From positions 1 through 64,000 of the forward strand of contig NZ_QOCW01000014.1 in the NCBI RefSeq assembly GCF_003318295.1: DNA of 64,000 nucleotides, read 5' to 3'. The translations under genes and the position numbers were made by a program. Of the stretch, positions 53,392-61,803 are shown piece after piece. The stretch is from Bacillus taeanensis (lineage in GTDB: Bacteria; Bacillota; Bacilli; Bacillales; UBA6769). The notes under the pieces are model-generated. The model worked only from the letters and a program-made list of their open reading frames with translations. It was not told where the DNA came from and searched no databases. Within the stretch, counting starts at the first letter, position 1; each line of letters starts with the position of its first letter.

Positions 53392-53990
53392 TACCTATCC
53401 CCCTCCATCTTCTGTGGCAAATTGTTAATAAACGCTTCAATTGCCTTATAAATATCTTTTTTCACCTTTTCAAGTACGGCCTGCTCAACTGGACCTTCTG
53501 CTGATCCATTTCGATTCATTTGATTTAAATAAAAGCTAATTCTGCGATCAATTTGTTTTCGAATATCTTGCACAATAAATTGACGATAGGGATCCTCTAA
53601 TTTGTAATTATACTTTTCTTCAAATTGTCTAATATCGTTAACAATCTCATGATTTAAGTAATGATGCACATCTTTATGAATACGTTGAAATAATTGCTCT
53701 TGACCTTCTGAAACTTCTTCTTTCTCTTTACCATTAACAGAAAACTGTTCAATTTCCTCTGAAAGATTGGGCGTTAAGCCAATATTTAGTGTCCCTTCAA
53801 GTGTCTCAACTTTTAACTGATCAAATTTATATTCAATTTTGTCAATCTTCATTGCGCCATTGCTTTTCAAAGCATTTATCTCACCTTCTAATTCATCCAT
53901 ACGTGCTTCTAAATTTTTCACACGCTCATGCTGCGTTTTCATATATTGATATACTTGCTGTAAATACTGGTACAAATCCGGGTAATACAT
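53391..53990 (-). CDS. gerPC: Spore germination protein GerPC
   Basis: 199 residues, mostly helical. It starts MYYPDLYQYLQQVYQYM, then a coiled coil (LEARMDELEGEINALK) and a short beta region, as in GerPC. ATG 53990 is preferred over GTG 54005 because GGGAGGGAG lies just before it and it matches the start of known GerPC proteins. Confidence 0.87.
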   Translation of the reverse strand: MYYPDLYQYLQQVYQYMKTQHERVKNLEARMDELEGEINALKSNGAMKIDKIEYKFDQLKVETLEGTLNIGLTPNLSEEIEQFSVNGKEKEEVSEGQEQLFQRIHKDVHHYLNHEIVNDIRQFEEKYNYKLEDPYRQFIVQDIRKQIDRRISFYLNQMNRNGSAEGPVEQAVLEKVKKDIYKAIEAFINNLPQKMEGDR

Positions 53991-54078
53991 CCAACTCCCT
54001 CCCACTTCTTCTACAACTCTTTATTTGATCATATGCACGTACAAAAGAAGTGATGAGAGAAAATACGAAGCAGCTTCT

Positions 54079-54303
54079 TTACAATACACCTATATTGGAT
54101 GTATCAACTAGATCATCATCGTTTGGGATCAATGTAACATTTTGTTCAGAATACGTACGATCAAAATCACCTGAATTAAATGAACCTGGACCTCCAAAAA
54201 TAATATCCTCACTTACTGGAGCAACCCAAAAAATATCTCCAAATTGTGTAACTGTTGCTTCCCCAATTGAAATAAAATTAACCTTTCCAACAACTGCCGG
54301 CAT
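54079..54303 (-). CDS. gerPA: GerPA/GerPF-family spore germination protein, first gene of the locus
   Basis: 74 residues: MPAVVGKVNFISIG, VTQFGDIFWVAP, GGPGSFNSGD and a DDDLVDTSN end, the GerPA/GerPF pattern. Called gerPA because it leads the locus and precedes gerPC by about 90 bases. The sequence alone does not settle A versus F. GerPB, which normally comes second, is missing at this place. Confidence 0.72.
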   Translation of the reverse strand: MPAVVGKVNFISIGEATVTQFGDIFWVAPVSEDIIFGGPGSFNSGDFDRTYSEQNVTLIPNDDDLVDTSNIGVL

Positions 54304-54346
54304 TCTACATGCCCCCCTTTTGATTTTATTTTATTAGCTTATTTAA

Positions 54347-54354
54347 ATTGTATG
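54347..54354 (-). promoter_or_regulatory. Mother-cell sigma -10 element upstream of gerP
   Basis: CATACAAT on the minus strand, about 45 bases before gerPA, fits the SigE/SigK -10 form. A matching -35 is not clear. gerP is SigK-controlled in B. subtilis. Confidence 0.4.
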
Positions 54355-54387
54355 AGTGTCAAACAGCATTTTATTTGTTTTGTATAT

Positions 54388-54948
54388 TCATTCGATAAAC
54401 TCTGCCTTTAATAACGAAAATAGAAGAGCATCTACAAACTTCCCATTCACGAGTTGGTATTCACGTAATATGCCTTCTTTTTGAAAGTGAAACTTTTCAA
54501 GAAGCTTAAGAACTGCTTTATTTTCAGCTCTTGTTAGCGCACTAATTCGATTTAATTTCATCTTATTAAACCCAAAATCAATAAGTGTTTGCAGCATTTC
54601 CTTTCCATAGCCTTGTTGCCAATATTCTTTCAAAAGATTACCGCCAATTTCAGCATGATGTGAAACACGGTCTAAATTTTTAAAACCGCACGTTCCAATT
54701 AATGTATTGGAATCTTTTCGTTCTACTCCCCATCGTATTGAATTCATTCGGTAGTATGAATGAGGACTGGAAAAAACATCAATATAATAATCTGCCTCTT
54801 TTCGATCAGTCATTATTCTTCCTCCATCATACTTCATCACTTCTTTATCTGAAAAAAGTGCAAAAACAGCCTCACAATCTCTTTCTTCAAGTCTTCTAAA
54901 AATAAGATGGGGAGATTCTATCAGCGGAAATTTCCATTCATGTTTCAT
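54388..54948 (-). CDS. GNAT-family acetyltransferase (RimJ/RimL-like)
   Basis: 186 residues. LIFRRLEERDCEAVFALFSD at the start, HHAEIGGNLLKEYWQQGYGKEML (acetyl-CoA loop QQGYGKE) and NRISALTRAENKAVLKLLEK are typical of RimJ-like GNAT enzymes, which acetylate protein N-termini or small amines. Substrate unknown. ATG at 54948 after AGGGGAAAAAA. Monocistronic. Confidence 0.88.
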   Translation of the reverse strand: MKHEWKFPLIESPHLIFRRLEERDCEAVFALFSDKEVMKYDGGRIMTDRKEADYYIDVFSSPHSYYRMNSIRWGVERKDSNTLIGTCGFKNLDRVSHHAEIGGNLLKEYWQQGYGKEMLQTLIDFGFNKMKLNRISALTRAENKAVLKLLEKFHFQKEGILREYQLVNGKFVDALLFSLLKAEFIE

Positions 54949-54992
54949 TTTTTTTCCCCTTTATTAACATTTTTCACTCTTGTACGATGGTG

Positions 54993-55040
54993 CTAAAAAT
55001 CCCCCTTCGTTTAATAAAATAAGAAGGGGGAATTTTTAGA
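54993..55040. terminator. Stem-loop upstream of the GNAT gene
   Basis: AAAATCCCCCTTC pairs with GAAGGGGGAATTTT across about 14 bases, T-rich ends. Probably the terminator of the 55149 gene, though it lies about 110 bases beyond its stop. Confidence 0.6.
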
Positions 55041-55148
55041 GACACAAAGACACAGCCTTTATCTTTTTAAGAAAGCCGTCATACAAATTCTTTGGTTTAT
55101 TTCTTGTAACTATCTTATTACTTGATTTACTAATATGTTCTAAAAGAT

Positions 55149-55436
55149 TTAATAGTAATACGGATATGGTCTAAAAAAGGCAATTCTCCCTAAAGCGACA
55201 CCCGTTAAGCCACCTAGAAAACCACCGGCAAAGCTTCCTCCAAATCCCCATAAAAATAAACCATGATTTGGAGATTCATGATGTTCGTTCACTTCTTCAT
55301 CAAAAGGACGTAAATATACATACTCTTTATCAACATGTTCAATAACGCCTCGATAAGCAGCTCCATCACGACACCCAATTTCTACTGTGCGTCCGATATG
55401 CTCACAACAAGTGTGATAATAATGTTCAAATGACAT
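55149..55436 (-). CDS. Small protein with Sm-like N-terminus and Gly-rich hydrophobic C-terminus
   Basis: 95 residues. Residues about 15-45 (VEIGCRDGAAYRGVIEHVD then YVYLRP) read like an Sm/LSm beta-barrel strand pair. A Gly-zipper-like stretch follows (GFGGSFAGGFLGGLTGVALG), and the protein ends in RPYPYYY. Similar short proteins occur among spore-associated proteins of Bacillus; that link is inference. AAAGGAGG precedes the ATG. Monocistronic. Confidence 0.6.
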   Translation of the reverse strand: MSFEHYYHTCCEHIGRTVEIGCRDGAAYRGVIEHVDKEYVYLRPFDEEVNEHHESPNHGLFLWGFGGSFAGGFLGGLTGVALGRIAFFRPYPYYY

Positions 55437-55575
55437 TTTTATCCTCCTTTCTTAAAAAAATCTCCAATACTATTTGTCATAACTGTTATTAAAAATATTG
55501 TCACCTATTTACATATTATGTATAAATCCAAGAGTGGAAGAGGCGTTTGTACAAGGCTTATGTGGAATTTTCTAT

Positions 55576-55612
55576 AAAAAAAACAAAGAAGATGTAATCT
55601 CTTTGTTTTTTA
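55576..55612. terminator. Terminator after the coiled-coil gene
   Basis: AAAAAACAAAGA pairs with TCTTTGTTTTTT across ten bases. Confidence 0.7.
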
Positions 55613-55615
55613 TAC

Positions 55616-56260
55616 TTATTTTTTTGATAATAACTTGAAGGAAAGTTCTTTGTCGTTAGGGACTCTTTGATCTTCATTTCCTAATATTTCTTCTACCCAA
55701 GCTGGAAGTTTCCCAGTTTCATAAACAGATTGAATTTCATGATGCGAAAATGATAACGTATGAACTGAAATTCCTTCAAATCGAGGAGTTGGACGACGTT
55801 CATTAATTTCCCTTGCTGCTTTTCGATATGTTTCATCTACTTCATCAGCATACAATCTCATCTCATGAAGCTGTTGAATTAAATACAAGTATTCTGCTCT
55901 TGAACGCATCAATTCTCGCTTTTTCTTTTGAAGATGACGATTTACAGCACCTATCTCTCTATCTTTTCCAGTTATTAACGAAGGCAGCAGTTCTTTTAAA
56001 CGTTCTTTTTTTTCTTTTTCAACATTGCGCATCTTTTCAATAATATACCTTAACTCATTTGTAAGTTCCTCAATTTTTTCTTTTGCTTCTGTTAATTTTG
56101 AGAGCGGGACATACGCACTTCTTTTATCGAGCATGTCCATATAAACACTTTGAACAACATTTCGACGTTTTTCAATTGCTTCTTTTTGCTCTTCTAGTGC
56201 AGTAAGTTCCTTGTCATATAACTTTTTTATTTTCAAAAATTGATTTAATTCAGGATACAC
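55616..56260 (-). CDS. Coiled-coil protein, unknown
   Basis: 214 residues. Nearly all of 1-150 is heptad-like helix rich in Glu, Lys, Leu and Arg (KEKIEELTNELRYIIEKM, VEKEKKERLKELL), followed by a less charged tail with HTLSFSHHEI and VEEILGNED. No membrane segment or catalytic motif. GGAGAGG lies before the ATG. Could be a structural spore or division protein, but nothing in the sequence shows this. Confidence 0.6.
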   Translation of the reverse strand: MYPELNQFLKIKKLYDKELTALEEQKEAIEKRRNVVQSVYMDMLDKRSAYVPLSKLTEAKEKIEELTNELRYIIEKMRNVEKEKKERLKELLPSLITGKDREIGAVNRHLQKKKRELMRSRAEYLYLIQQLHEMRLYADEVDETYRKAAREINERRPTPRFEGISVHTLSFSHHEIQSVYETGKLPAWVEEILGNEDQRVPNDKELSFKLLSKK

Positions 56261-56469
56261 CGTCAGATCCTCTCCTTACCTTTCAATAAAAGGGTCATTT
56301 TTATAAGGAAGTCATAAAAATGAACGACTAATGATTTATCGCAGGAAAATATTAAGAGCTGCAGAATTAAATTATAATAAAGCACTCTAATTTTATTATA
56401 GCTTGATTGCAACTTAGAAAAAACCGACTATTAGCATAAACTGAGTTATAATCTGAAAGGAAGTATAAC

Positions 56470-56649
56470 ATGAAAGAAAATCGTTACCATTGCTGTGCAA
56501 CATGCATCCATTATCGAATCAAAAAACAACCTCGTCCTCTTTCATATATATGCGCACGACTCGGTTATAAAACAAAACCTACTTACCAGTTTAATTGTTG
56601 GGAACCAAATAAAAATGTCCAAAACCTTTTGAAAAATAATAGGAAATAA
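56470..56649 (+). CDS. Small cysteine-rich protein, unknown
   Basis: 59 residues with CCATC near residue 8, a Cys at about 30 and one at about 46, plus basic stretches (YRIKKQPRP). Probably a small zinc-binding protein. ATG at 56470 with AAAGGAAG six bases upstream. Stands alone between two minus-strand genes. Confidence 0.6.
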   Translation: MKENRYHCCATCIHYRIKKQPRPLSYICARLGYKTKPTYQFNCWEPNKNVQNLLKNNRK

Positions 56650-56711
56650 TTAAAATCCCGCACCTTAAACATCGACCCATTTTCTATTATTCTTCCACTG
56701 AGATACTTTCT

Positions 56712-58262
56712 CTACTCACAATTGATTGGGAGGTAAACTTCAAATGTTGTTCCCTTTCCTTGCTTGCTGCGCACTTTAACATGACCTAAATGGTCTCGAA
56801 TAATTTTAAAACTTACCATTAATCCAAGTCCTGTTCCTTTTTCTTTTGTTGTATAAAAGGGTTTACCTAATTGATTTAAACTGTCTGTATCCATTCCTAT
56901 TCCATTATCTTGAATTTGAATACAAATCTCTTCAGAAGAAGTTTGCTGAGCATGTACACTTAGCTTTCCTCCATTAGGCATCGCTTCAATCCCATTTTTA
57001 ATGAAGTTAATAAACACTTGCTTAAGTTGATTTGATTCACACCGGACTAACGGTAAATCGTTTTGAAATTTTGCTGCAATTTCTACATTTTTTAACGTTG
57101 CCTGAGATTCTAACAGTGCCATTGTCTCATTAAGGACAGTACGTACATTTTTCATTTCAAAAAGAGTTGTTTTTGGTTTTGATAATAAGACAAATTCATT
57201 AATAATTTCTTCTAAACGCTGCAGCTCTGATAAAATAATTTCAAAATACTGATCACTATTTGAACTGTTATGAATTTCAGAATGAAGAAGTTGAATAAAT
57301 CCTTTTAAAGAGGTTAATGGATTCCTTATTTCATGTCCAATTCCTGCTGCTAGCTCACCAATCGCTTTTAACGTTTCTGTATTTCGCAAACGATCCTCTA
57401 TTTCTTTTCGTTCCTTTATATCTCGTATAATCGCAAGATGCACATCTGGTAGAATATGAGCTTTTGCATTATATTCTACTTGCTGAATCAATCCATCTGA
57501 CCGAACAACCTCTGTTTCTCCTTTAAAAGTACCTTCTTTTATAAAGCTCGGCCATTCTTCAATAAAGGACTTTTTTCGTGCTTCGGCTGTTAAATCTCCT
57601 AAATGCATGTTTAATAATTTTTCCTTTGAAATACCAAATAAACGACATGCTGCTTCATTCGCATCAATATAACGTTGGTTTCCATTTAAGAGTACGATAG
57701 CATCTTCTGCCGCATCAAATATTTTACGAAATTTTTCTTCACTAGAGCGAACATATTCCTTTATTTCCTTTATTTTTGTGACATCTAGTATAGAACCGAC
57801 TACTTCTATTAGATTGTCGTTTTCAAAAACAGGAAGAAAGGATGTTAAAAGCACACTTCCATTAAATACCATTTCAAACTGTTCTGCTTTACCTTTTAAT
57901 GCCTTTAAATAATAAGACTTAAGTTTACTTACTAACTTCTCCCTAAATACTTCATCTAGTTTTTTGTTCGTATAAAATTCTGTCGAAATAGGAAGGTGTT
58001 CAAGAAGATCTCCACCAATAAAGGTAAAAACAGGTTCATTATAGTCATTTAATTTAAATCGAAAAATAAGCGCATACGTATGTGACAACGTTTTGTTCAA
58101 TAACTTTTCTGACTTCTTCATTGTCGTTAATTGTCTCTGCTGATCTCTTAATTTCAGCTTAAGCGCTTGATTTTCCTCTTTTAACGCCTTTAGTTCCAAC
58201 TGAAGCCGCTGCCAATCATCGGAATTTTTTATCAATTGACTATATTCCTTTATTTCCTTCAT
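56712..58262 (-). CDS. PAS-domain sensor histidine kinase, sporulation-type
   Basis: 516 residues, no membrane helix. An N-terminal coiled coil (about 1-60) is followed by two PAS domains (about 65-165 and 172-290), the phospho-acceptor helix with GHEIRNPLTSLKGFIQLL and an ATPase domain with NGIEAMPNGG, DNGIGM and GTGLGL. The acceptor-helix sequence closely resembles that of KinA-type kinases that feed the Spo0F phosphorelay. No response regulator gene is adjacent, as expected for such orphan kinases. ATG at 58262 after AAGGTG. Confidence 0.85.
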   Translation of the reverse strand: MKEIKEYSQLIKNSDDWQRLQLELKALKEENQALKLKLRDQQRQLTTMKKSEKLLNKTLSHTYALIFRFKLNDYNEPVFTFIGGDLLEHLPISTEFYTNKKLDEVFREKLVSKLKSYYLKALKGKAEQFEMVFNGSVLLTSFLPVFENDNLIEVVGSILDVTKIKEIKEYVRSSEEKFRKIFDAAEDAIVLLNGNQRYIDANEAACRLFGISKEKLLNMHLGDLTAEARKKSFIEEWPSFIKEGTFKGETEVVRSDGLIQQVEYNAKAHILPDVHLAIIRDIKERKEIEDRLRNTETLKAIGELAAGIGHEIRNPLTSLKGFIQLLHSEIHNSSNSDQYFEIILSELQRLEEIINEFVLLSKPKTTLFEMKNVRTVLNETMALLESQATLKNVEIAAKFQNDLPLVRCESNQLKQVFINFIKNGIEAMPNGGKLSVHAQQTSSEEICIQIQDNGIGMDTDSLNQLGKPFYTTKEKGTGLGLMVSFKIIRDHLGHVKVRSKQGKGTTFEVYLPINCE

Positions 58263-58436
58263 TCAAGCACCTTCTTTTTTTATTCTCTTTCTTACTATAA
58301 ATCCGATACTTTAAATGTCCTAGTTTAATACTACCATATTTCTACTTATTTTCATCATCTTGCGAATATTTTCAAACAATTGTTTAAAATTTTTTGTCTG
58401 GGGAATACTACCTCTATCATCCCTTTAAAATAAATA

Positions 58437-58505
58437 TGTTATGATCTTAGGGCTCATCATGCACTGCCATTTAAATGTTCCCCCCATTTAAATGGCCTTT
58501 TTATA
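58437..58505 (+). ncRNA. Candidate very short RNA with a C-rich terminator loop
   Basis: An extended -10 (TGTTATGAT, 58437-58445) would start a transcript near 58452. About 12 bases on, GCCATTTAAATG pairs perfectly with its complement around a loop TTCCCCCC, and a T run follows. No protein gene can fit. It is either a roughly 50-base RNA whose loop could pair with ribosome-binding sites, or simply an isolated terminator. No clear -35. Confidence 0.35.
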
Positions 58506-58509
58506 TGTT

Positions 58510-58557
58510 AAAAAAGAGCCTCTCTATTAGTAAAAATATAGATAAGCTCTTCGTTTA
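58510..58557 (-). terminator. Terminator after the ResA-like gene
   Basis: AAGAGCTTATCTAT pairs with ATAGAGAGGCTCTT (one mismatch) and is followed on the minus strand by T6. Confidence 0.65.
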
Positions 58558-58568
58558 TTTAGTATTTT

Positions 58569-59147
58569 TTAATTTTGAATAATTTTTTCCATCATTTCAT
58601 ATGTCATTGGTCCAACAATTTTCTGTTGGATAATCCCTTTCTCATCTACTATATAACTAGTTGGAATAGTAATAGCTTGATATACTTTCGCCTGCTCACC
58701 TTCCTTGTCTAACAATACAGGAAAAGTAAGTCCATACTCTTTTATAAATGGTGCTACATTTGCTTGATCATGTTCAAACATTGTTAAGTTTACTGCTATA
58801 ATTTCCATTTTAGCACCATTTTTTTCATAAAACTCCTCCATTTCGGGCATCTCCTCTTTACAAGGTGGACACCAGGTTGCCCAAAAATTTAATAATACCT
58901 TTTTTCCGCGAAAATCTGAAAGAGAGACTTGCTCTCCTTTAAGATTTTCCAATGTAAAGTTTGGTGCTTTATCTCCTTTTTCTAAACCTATCTCACCAGA
59001 AGAAGCAGCAGCCGGTACAGATTCTTCATTTTCCTGGTTCTTCTCACCAGCATTCAAAACATTTTCATTTGAAATATACTCATAAAACCCCCAAGTAATA
59101 AGTGCAAAAACAGCAACCATACCTAAGAGAACACTTCTTCTTATCAT
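58569..59147 (-). CDS. ResA-like membrane-anchored thiol-disulfide oxidoreductase
   Basis: 192 residues. N-terminal anchor (about 4-22), a polar linker, then an AhpC/TSA-type thioredoxin domain with FWATWCPPC (Cys93, Cys96) and cis-Pro loop TIPTSYIVD. Such proteins reduce disulfides outside the membrane, e.g. in cytochrome c maturation (ResA) or spore cortex synthesis (StoA). No ccs genes are nearby, so either is possible. ATG at 59147 with AGGAAGGTG upstream. Confidence 0.87.
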   Translation of the reverse strand: MIRRSVLLGMVAVFALITWGFYEYISNENVLNAGEKNQENEESVPAAASSGEIGLEKGDKAPNFTLENLKGEQVSLSDFRGKKVLLNFWATWCPPCKEEMPEMEEFYEKNGAKMEIIAVNLTMFEHDQANVAPFIKEYGLTFPVLLDKEGEQAKVYQAITIPTSYIVDEKGIIQQKIVGPMTYEMMEKIIQN

Positions 59148-59321
59148 GATTTCACCTTCCTATTTAATAAAGCCGCACCTTCATTGTTTCTCTACAATTA
59201 GCTATATTTTAGCACAGCCTTCTTAAGTTCTGCTATGCTTAGTCCTAAATGTAGTTTACGTGATTAACTTCTATTACATTCATCCATTCCATAATAAAGT
59301 TTATACCTTCTACACCTGTTC

Positions 59322-59360
59322 ATAAAAAATACCCTAGGCTCAATCCTAGGGTATTTTTTA
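59322..59360. terminator. Terminator after the CstR-like gene
   Basis: AAAAAATACCCTAGG pairs perfectly with CCTAGGGTATTTTTT across six bases. Confidence 0.85.
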
Positions 59361-59618
59361 GCGGCTTTTTACAAGCAGCTTAACAGCCTCTTTAATCACT
59401 TCGTCCGCTTCTTCTCCTTTTTCTAGTTGTTCTTTAATACAGCTTTCCATATTTGTTCCTACAATGTATAAAGTTAAACGCTCAACAGCGGAACGTATTG
59501 CCGAAAGCTGGTGAACAACGTCTTTACAATCTTTTTGTTCTTCCATCATTCTTAATACACCGCGTGCCTGTCCTTCAATTCTTCGCAAACGCTTTTTCAT
59601 ATCATCAGGATATTCCAT
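59358..59618 (-). CDS. CsoR/DUF156-family repressor of the CstR (persulfide-sensing) type
   Basis: 86 residues. RRIEGQARGVLRMMEE and KDCKDVVHQLSAIRSAV mark the CsoR/RcnR/CstR family. Cys31 and Cys60 are present, but the copper-binding His between them is replaced (GTNMESC, Asn56), as in CstR, which senses persulfides through these two cysteines. ATG 59618 is placed by AGAGGG six bases upstream. No sulfur-oxidation genes adjoin it. A TauE exporter is encoded at 20.9 kb. Confidence 0.75.
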   Translation of the reverse strand: MEYPDDMKKRLRRIEGQARGVLRMMEEQKDCKDVVHQLSAIRSAVERLTLYIVGTNMESCIKEQLEKGEEADEVIKEAVKLLVKSR

Positions 59619-59697
59619 ATTCATCCCTCTTTCCATTACATGTATAGGTATAGTATAACTGATTCTCTCATTCCTTAAAAATATAGAGGGTTATTTT

Positions 59698-60159
59698 CTA
59701 CCTTGAATCTTTGGTGGAAATTTCATTAAACCGCTGCCTTGCTTCTTTCTCATTGAAAGAACTATACCAGCGATACGCTTCATCGTCTAATATTCGATAA
59801 TGCTTACTTACTAAATTTTGCTGCAGACGAAAGCTATTTTTAATCTCCACGTCACTCCACCAAACATGCCCTCCCATTGTTTTTTGTTTAGGACGTTCAA
59901 CTTCCTCATGGGCCATCGTTTCCAGCACTTCAATTGGATCATTTCCTAATACAGACTGAATAACTTCACTATCGCGAAACAATGCACACATCGCCACGGC
60001 AGTAGTCCAACCTGCATCACTTCTTCCTTTCTCTATTTGAACTAATGTTTTTTTTGAAATCCCTAACACAAAGGCCATCCGATCTTGTGTATAGCCTTTT
60101 TCTACACGAACAAGCTTTAATTTATTAGAAAGAAGTTCAATAATCTGTTCTCGATTCAT
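59698..60159 (-). CDS. XRE-family transcription regulator with C-terminal domain
   Basis: 153 residues. Helix-turn-helix at about 10-60 (LKLVRVEKGYTQDRMAFVLGISKKTLVQIEKGR), then a domain of about 70 residues with HVWWSDVEIKNSF and YRWYSSFNEKEARQ. This architecture occurs in small uncharacterised Bacillus regulators. GGGGGT lies before the ATG at 60159. A perfect 36-bp palindrome lies 15 bases upstream and is its likely operator. Confidence 0.78.
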   Translation of the reverse strand: MNREQIIELLSNKLKLVRVEKGYTQDRMAFVLGISKKTLVQIEKGRSDAGWTTAVAMCALFRDSEVIQSVLGNDPIEVLETMAHEEVERPKQKTMGGHVWWSDVEIKNSFRLQQNLVSKHYRILDDEAYRWYSSFNEKEARQRFNEISTKDSR

Positions 60160-60174
60160 ATCATACCCCCAAAT

Positions 60175-60210
60175 AAAAACATATAGTGTAATATTACACT
60201 ATATGTTTTT
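60175..60210. promoter_or_regulatory. 36-bp perfect palindrome upstream of the XRE gene
   Basis: The half-site AAAAACATATAGTGTAAT is followed directly by its exact reverse complement, with no spacer. It lies between two divergent genes (XRE at 60159, kinase at 60343) and contains a TATAGT-like -10. An autoregulatory operator is the most likely role; a terminator is less likely because no gene ends here. Confidence 0.55.
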
Positions 60211-60342
60211 GCCCTACAAGCAACTGCTAATTTCCATCATATGATTTTAAAAAGACTTATTTAATTTTCATAGTAAAAAAAGACTTGTAAATACTATAAA
60301 AAATCACCTTACAAATTCTTACTATATGAAAGGAGCATGGAA

Positions 60343-61668
60343 TTGGAAAAACACCAAGTAAAACAATTAAATATACATAAAAACACTTTGACGCCAACAA
60401 CTATTACCATGCTTTATTTCTTCATAGGAAGCATATGGGTAATGTTTTCTGATGAAATTGTTTTTGTTTTCTTTAAAGATCCTGAAATTATTATTAAAAT
60501 TCAAACCTATAAAGGCTGGCTTTTTGTAATTATTACAAGCGCCCTTCTCTTTTTACTTATCTATAAAAGCCGCAAACAATTAATCAAAAAGCAAACAGCC
60601 CTTAAAGAAAGCGAAACACGCTATCGCCAATTAATTGAACTATTTCCTGAAGCTATTTTTGTACACCGCAGCGGTACTATTTTATTTAGTAATAAGGAAG
60701 GACTGAAAATACTTTCAGCAGCACAATTAAATGATATTATCGGAAAATCCATCAAACAGTTTATTGCACCTGAAGACCTTAAGCTTGTGGAAAAACATGC
60801 AAAACACTTTCACTTTCACAATCATCATGCTAAAAAATTCGAATGCAAAATTTCCCGCTTAAATGGAGAAAAAATTGATGCTGAAACAACGTCCATTCCA
60901 ATTTTATATGAAGAAGTTCCAGCAATTTTATCTGTAACAAGAAATATTACAGAAAGAAAAAGAACAGAGGAACTGCTTCGAAAATCGGAAAAGCTCTCAA
61001 CTGCTGGCAAGCTTGCAGCCGCGATTGCCCATGAAATTCGAAATCCTCTTACATCTGTAAAAGGGTTCTTGCAATTAATTAATAAAGATAATTCTAATAT
61101 TAGCTTTATACCGCTAATTCTAGAAGAAATCGAACGAATTGAGAAAATCGTCAATGAAATGCTTGTACTCGCAAAACCTCAAGCCCAACACTTTGGTCAA
61201 TGTGATATTACGAAATTACTAGAACAAACAGTGATCTTACTTAATAGTGAAGCAGTCATGCATAATGTTGAAATTGTTATGAATGATATTGAAACAAGCC
61301 TTCCGAAAATTTACTGTGATCAAAACCAACTAAAACAAGTATTTATTAATATTTTTAAAAATGGGATTGAAGCTATGCCAAAAGGCGGTAACATCTTTGT
61401 TAATGCGAGATCAGACTTTCAGGATTGGATTTTAATTCAATTTATCGATCAAGGATACGGTATTCCAAAAGAAAAAATCAGAGCACTTGGAGAACCTTTT
61501 TATACAACAAAAGACACCGGAACAGGTCTTGGATTAATGTACAGCTTCAATATTATTAAAAACCACCATGGAAAAATCTCCTTTTCAAGTGAAGAAAATA
61601 AAGGGACGACTGTAACACTTACACTTCCTATTAATTTCAAAAGTAAACAAACAAAAGCACAACCATGA
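60343..61668 (+). CDS. Membrane PAS-domain sensor histidine kinase, sporulation-type
   Basis: 441 residues. Two membrane helices (about 18-40 and 58-77), a PAS domain (about 90-205), the acceptor helix with AHEIRNPLTSVKGFLQLI and an ATPase domain with NGIEAMPKGG and GTGLGL. Sequence at the phosphorylated His closely matches the 56712 kinase and KinA/KinB-type sporulation kinases. TTG 60343 is preferred because GGAG is seven bases upstream; ATG 60337 would be one base from it. Orphan kinase, own terminator. Confidence 0.84.
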   Translation: MEKHQVKQLNIHKNTLTPTTITMLYFFIGSIWVMFSDEIVFVFFKDPEIIIKIQTYKGWLFVIITSALLFLLIYKSRKQLIKKQTALKESETRYRQLIELFPEAIFVHRSGTILFSNKEGLKILSAAQLNDIIGKSIKQFIAPEDLKLVEKHAKHFHFHNHHAKKFECKISRLNGEKIDAETTSIPILYEEVPAILSVTRNITERKRTEELLRKSEKLSTAGKLAAAIAHEIRNPLTSVKGFLQLINKDNSNISFIPLILEEIERIEKIVNEMLVLAKPQAQHFGQCDITKLLEQTVILLNSEAVMHNVEIVMNDIETSLPKIYCDQNQLKQVFINIFKNGIEAMPKGGNIFVNARSDFQDWILIQFIDQGYGIPKEKIRALGEPFYTTKDTGTGLGLMYSFNIIKNHHGKISFSSEENKGTTVTLTLPINFKSKQTKAQP

Positions 61669-61695
61669 AAAACAATGGCTGTGCTTTTGTTTTTC
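61650..61695 (+). terminator. Terminator after the membrane kinase gene
   Basis: AAAAGCACAACCAT pairs with ATGGCTGTGCTTTT (one mismatch), then GTTTTT. Confidence 0.7.
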
Positions 61696-61803
61696 AGTTA
61701 AACAGGTATAAAAACAATAGATAAGGATAGGATGGATAACTAGATATTCTCTACTAAAAACATTGCTATAAAACGTCATCATAGAGATGGAGTGCTTTAA
61801 AAA

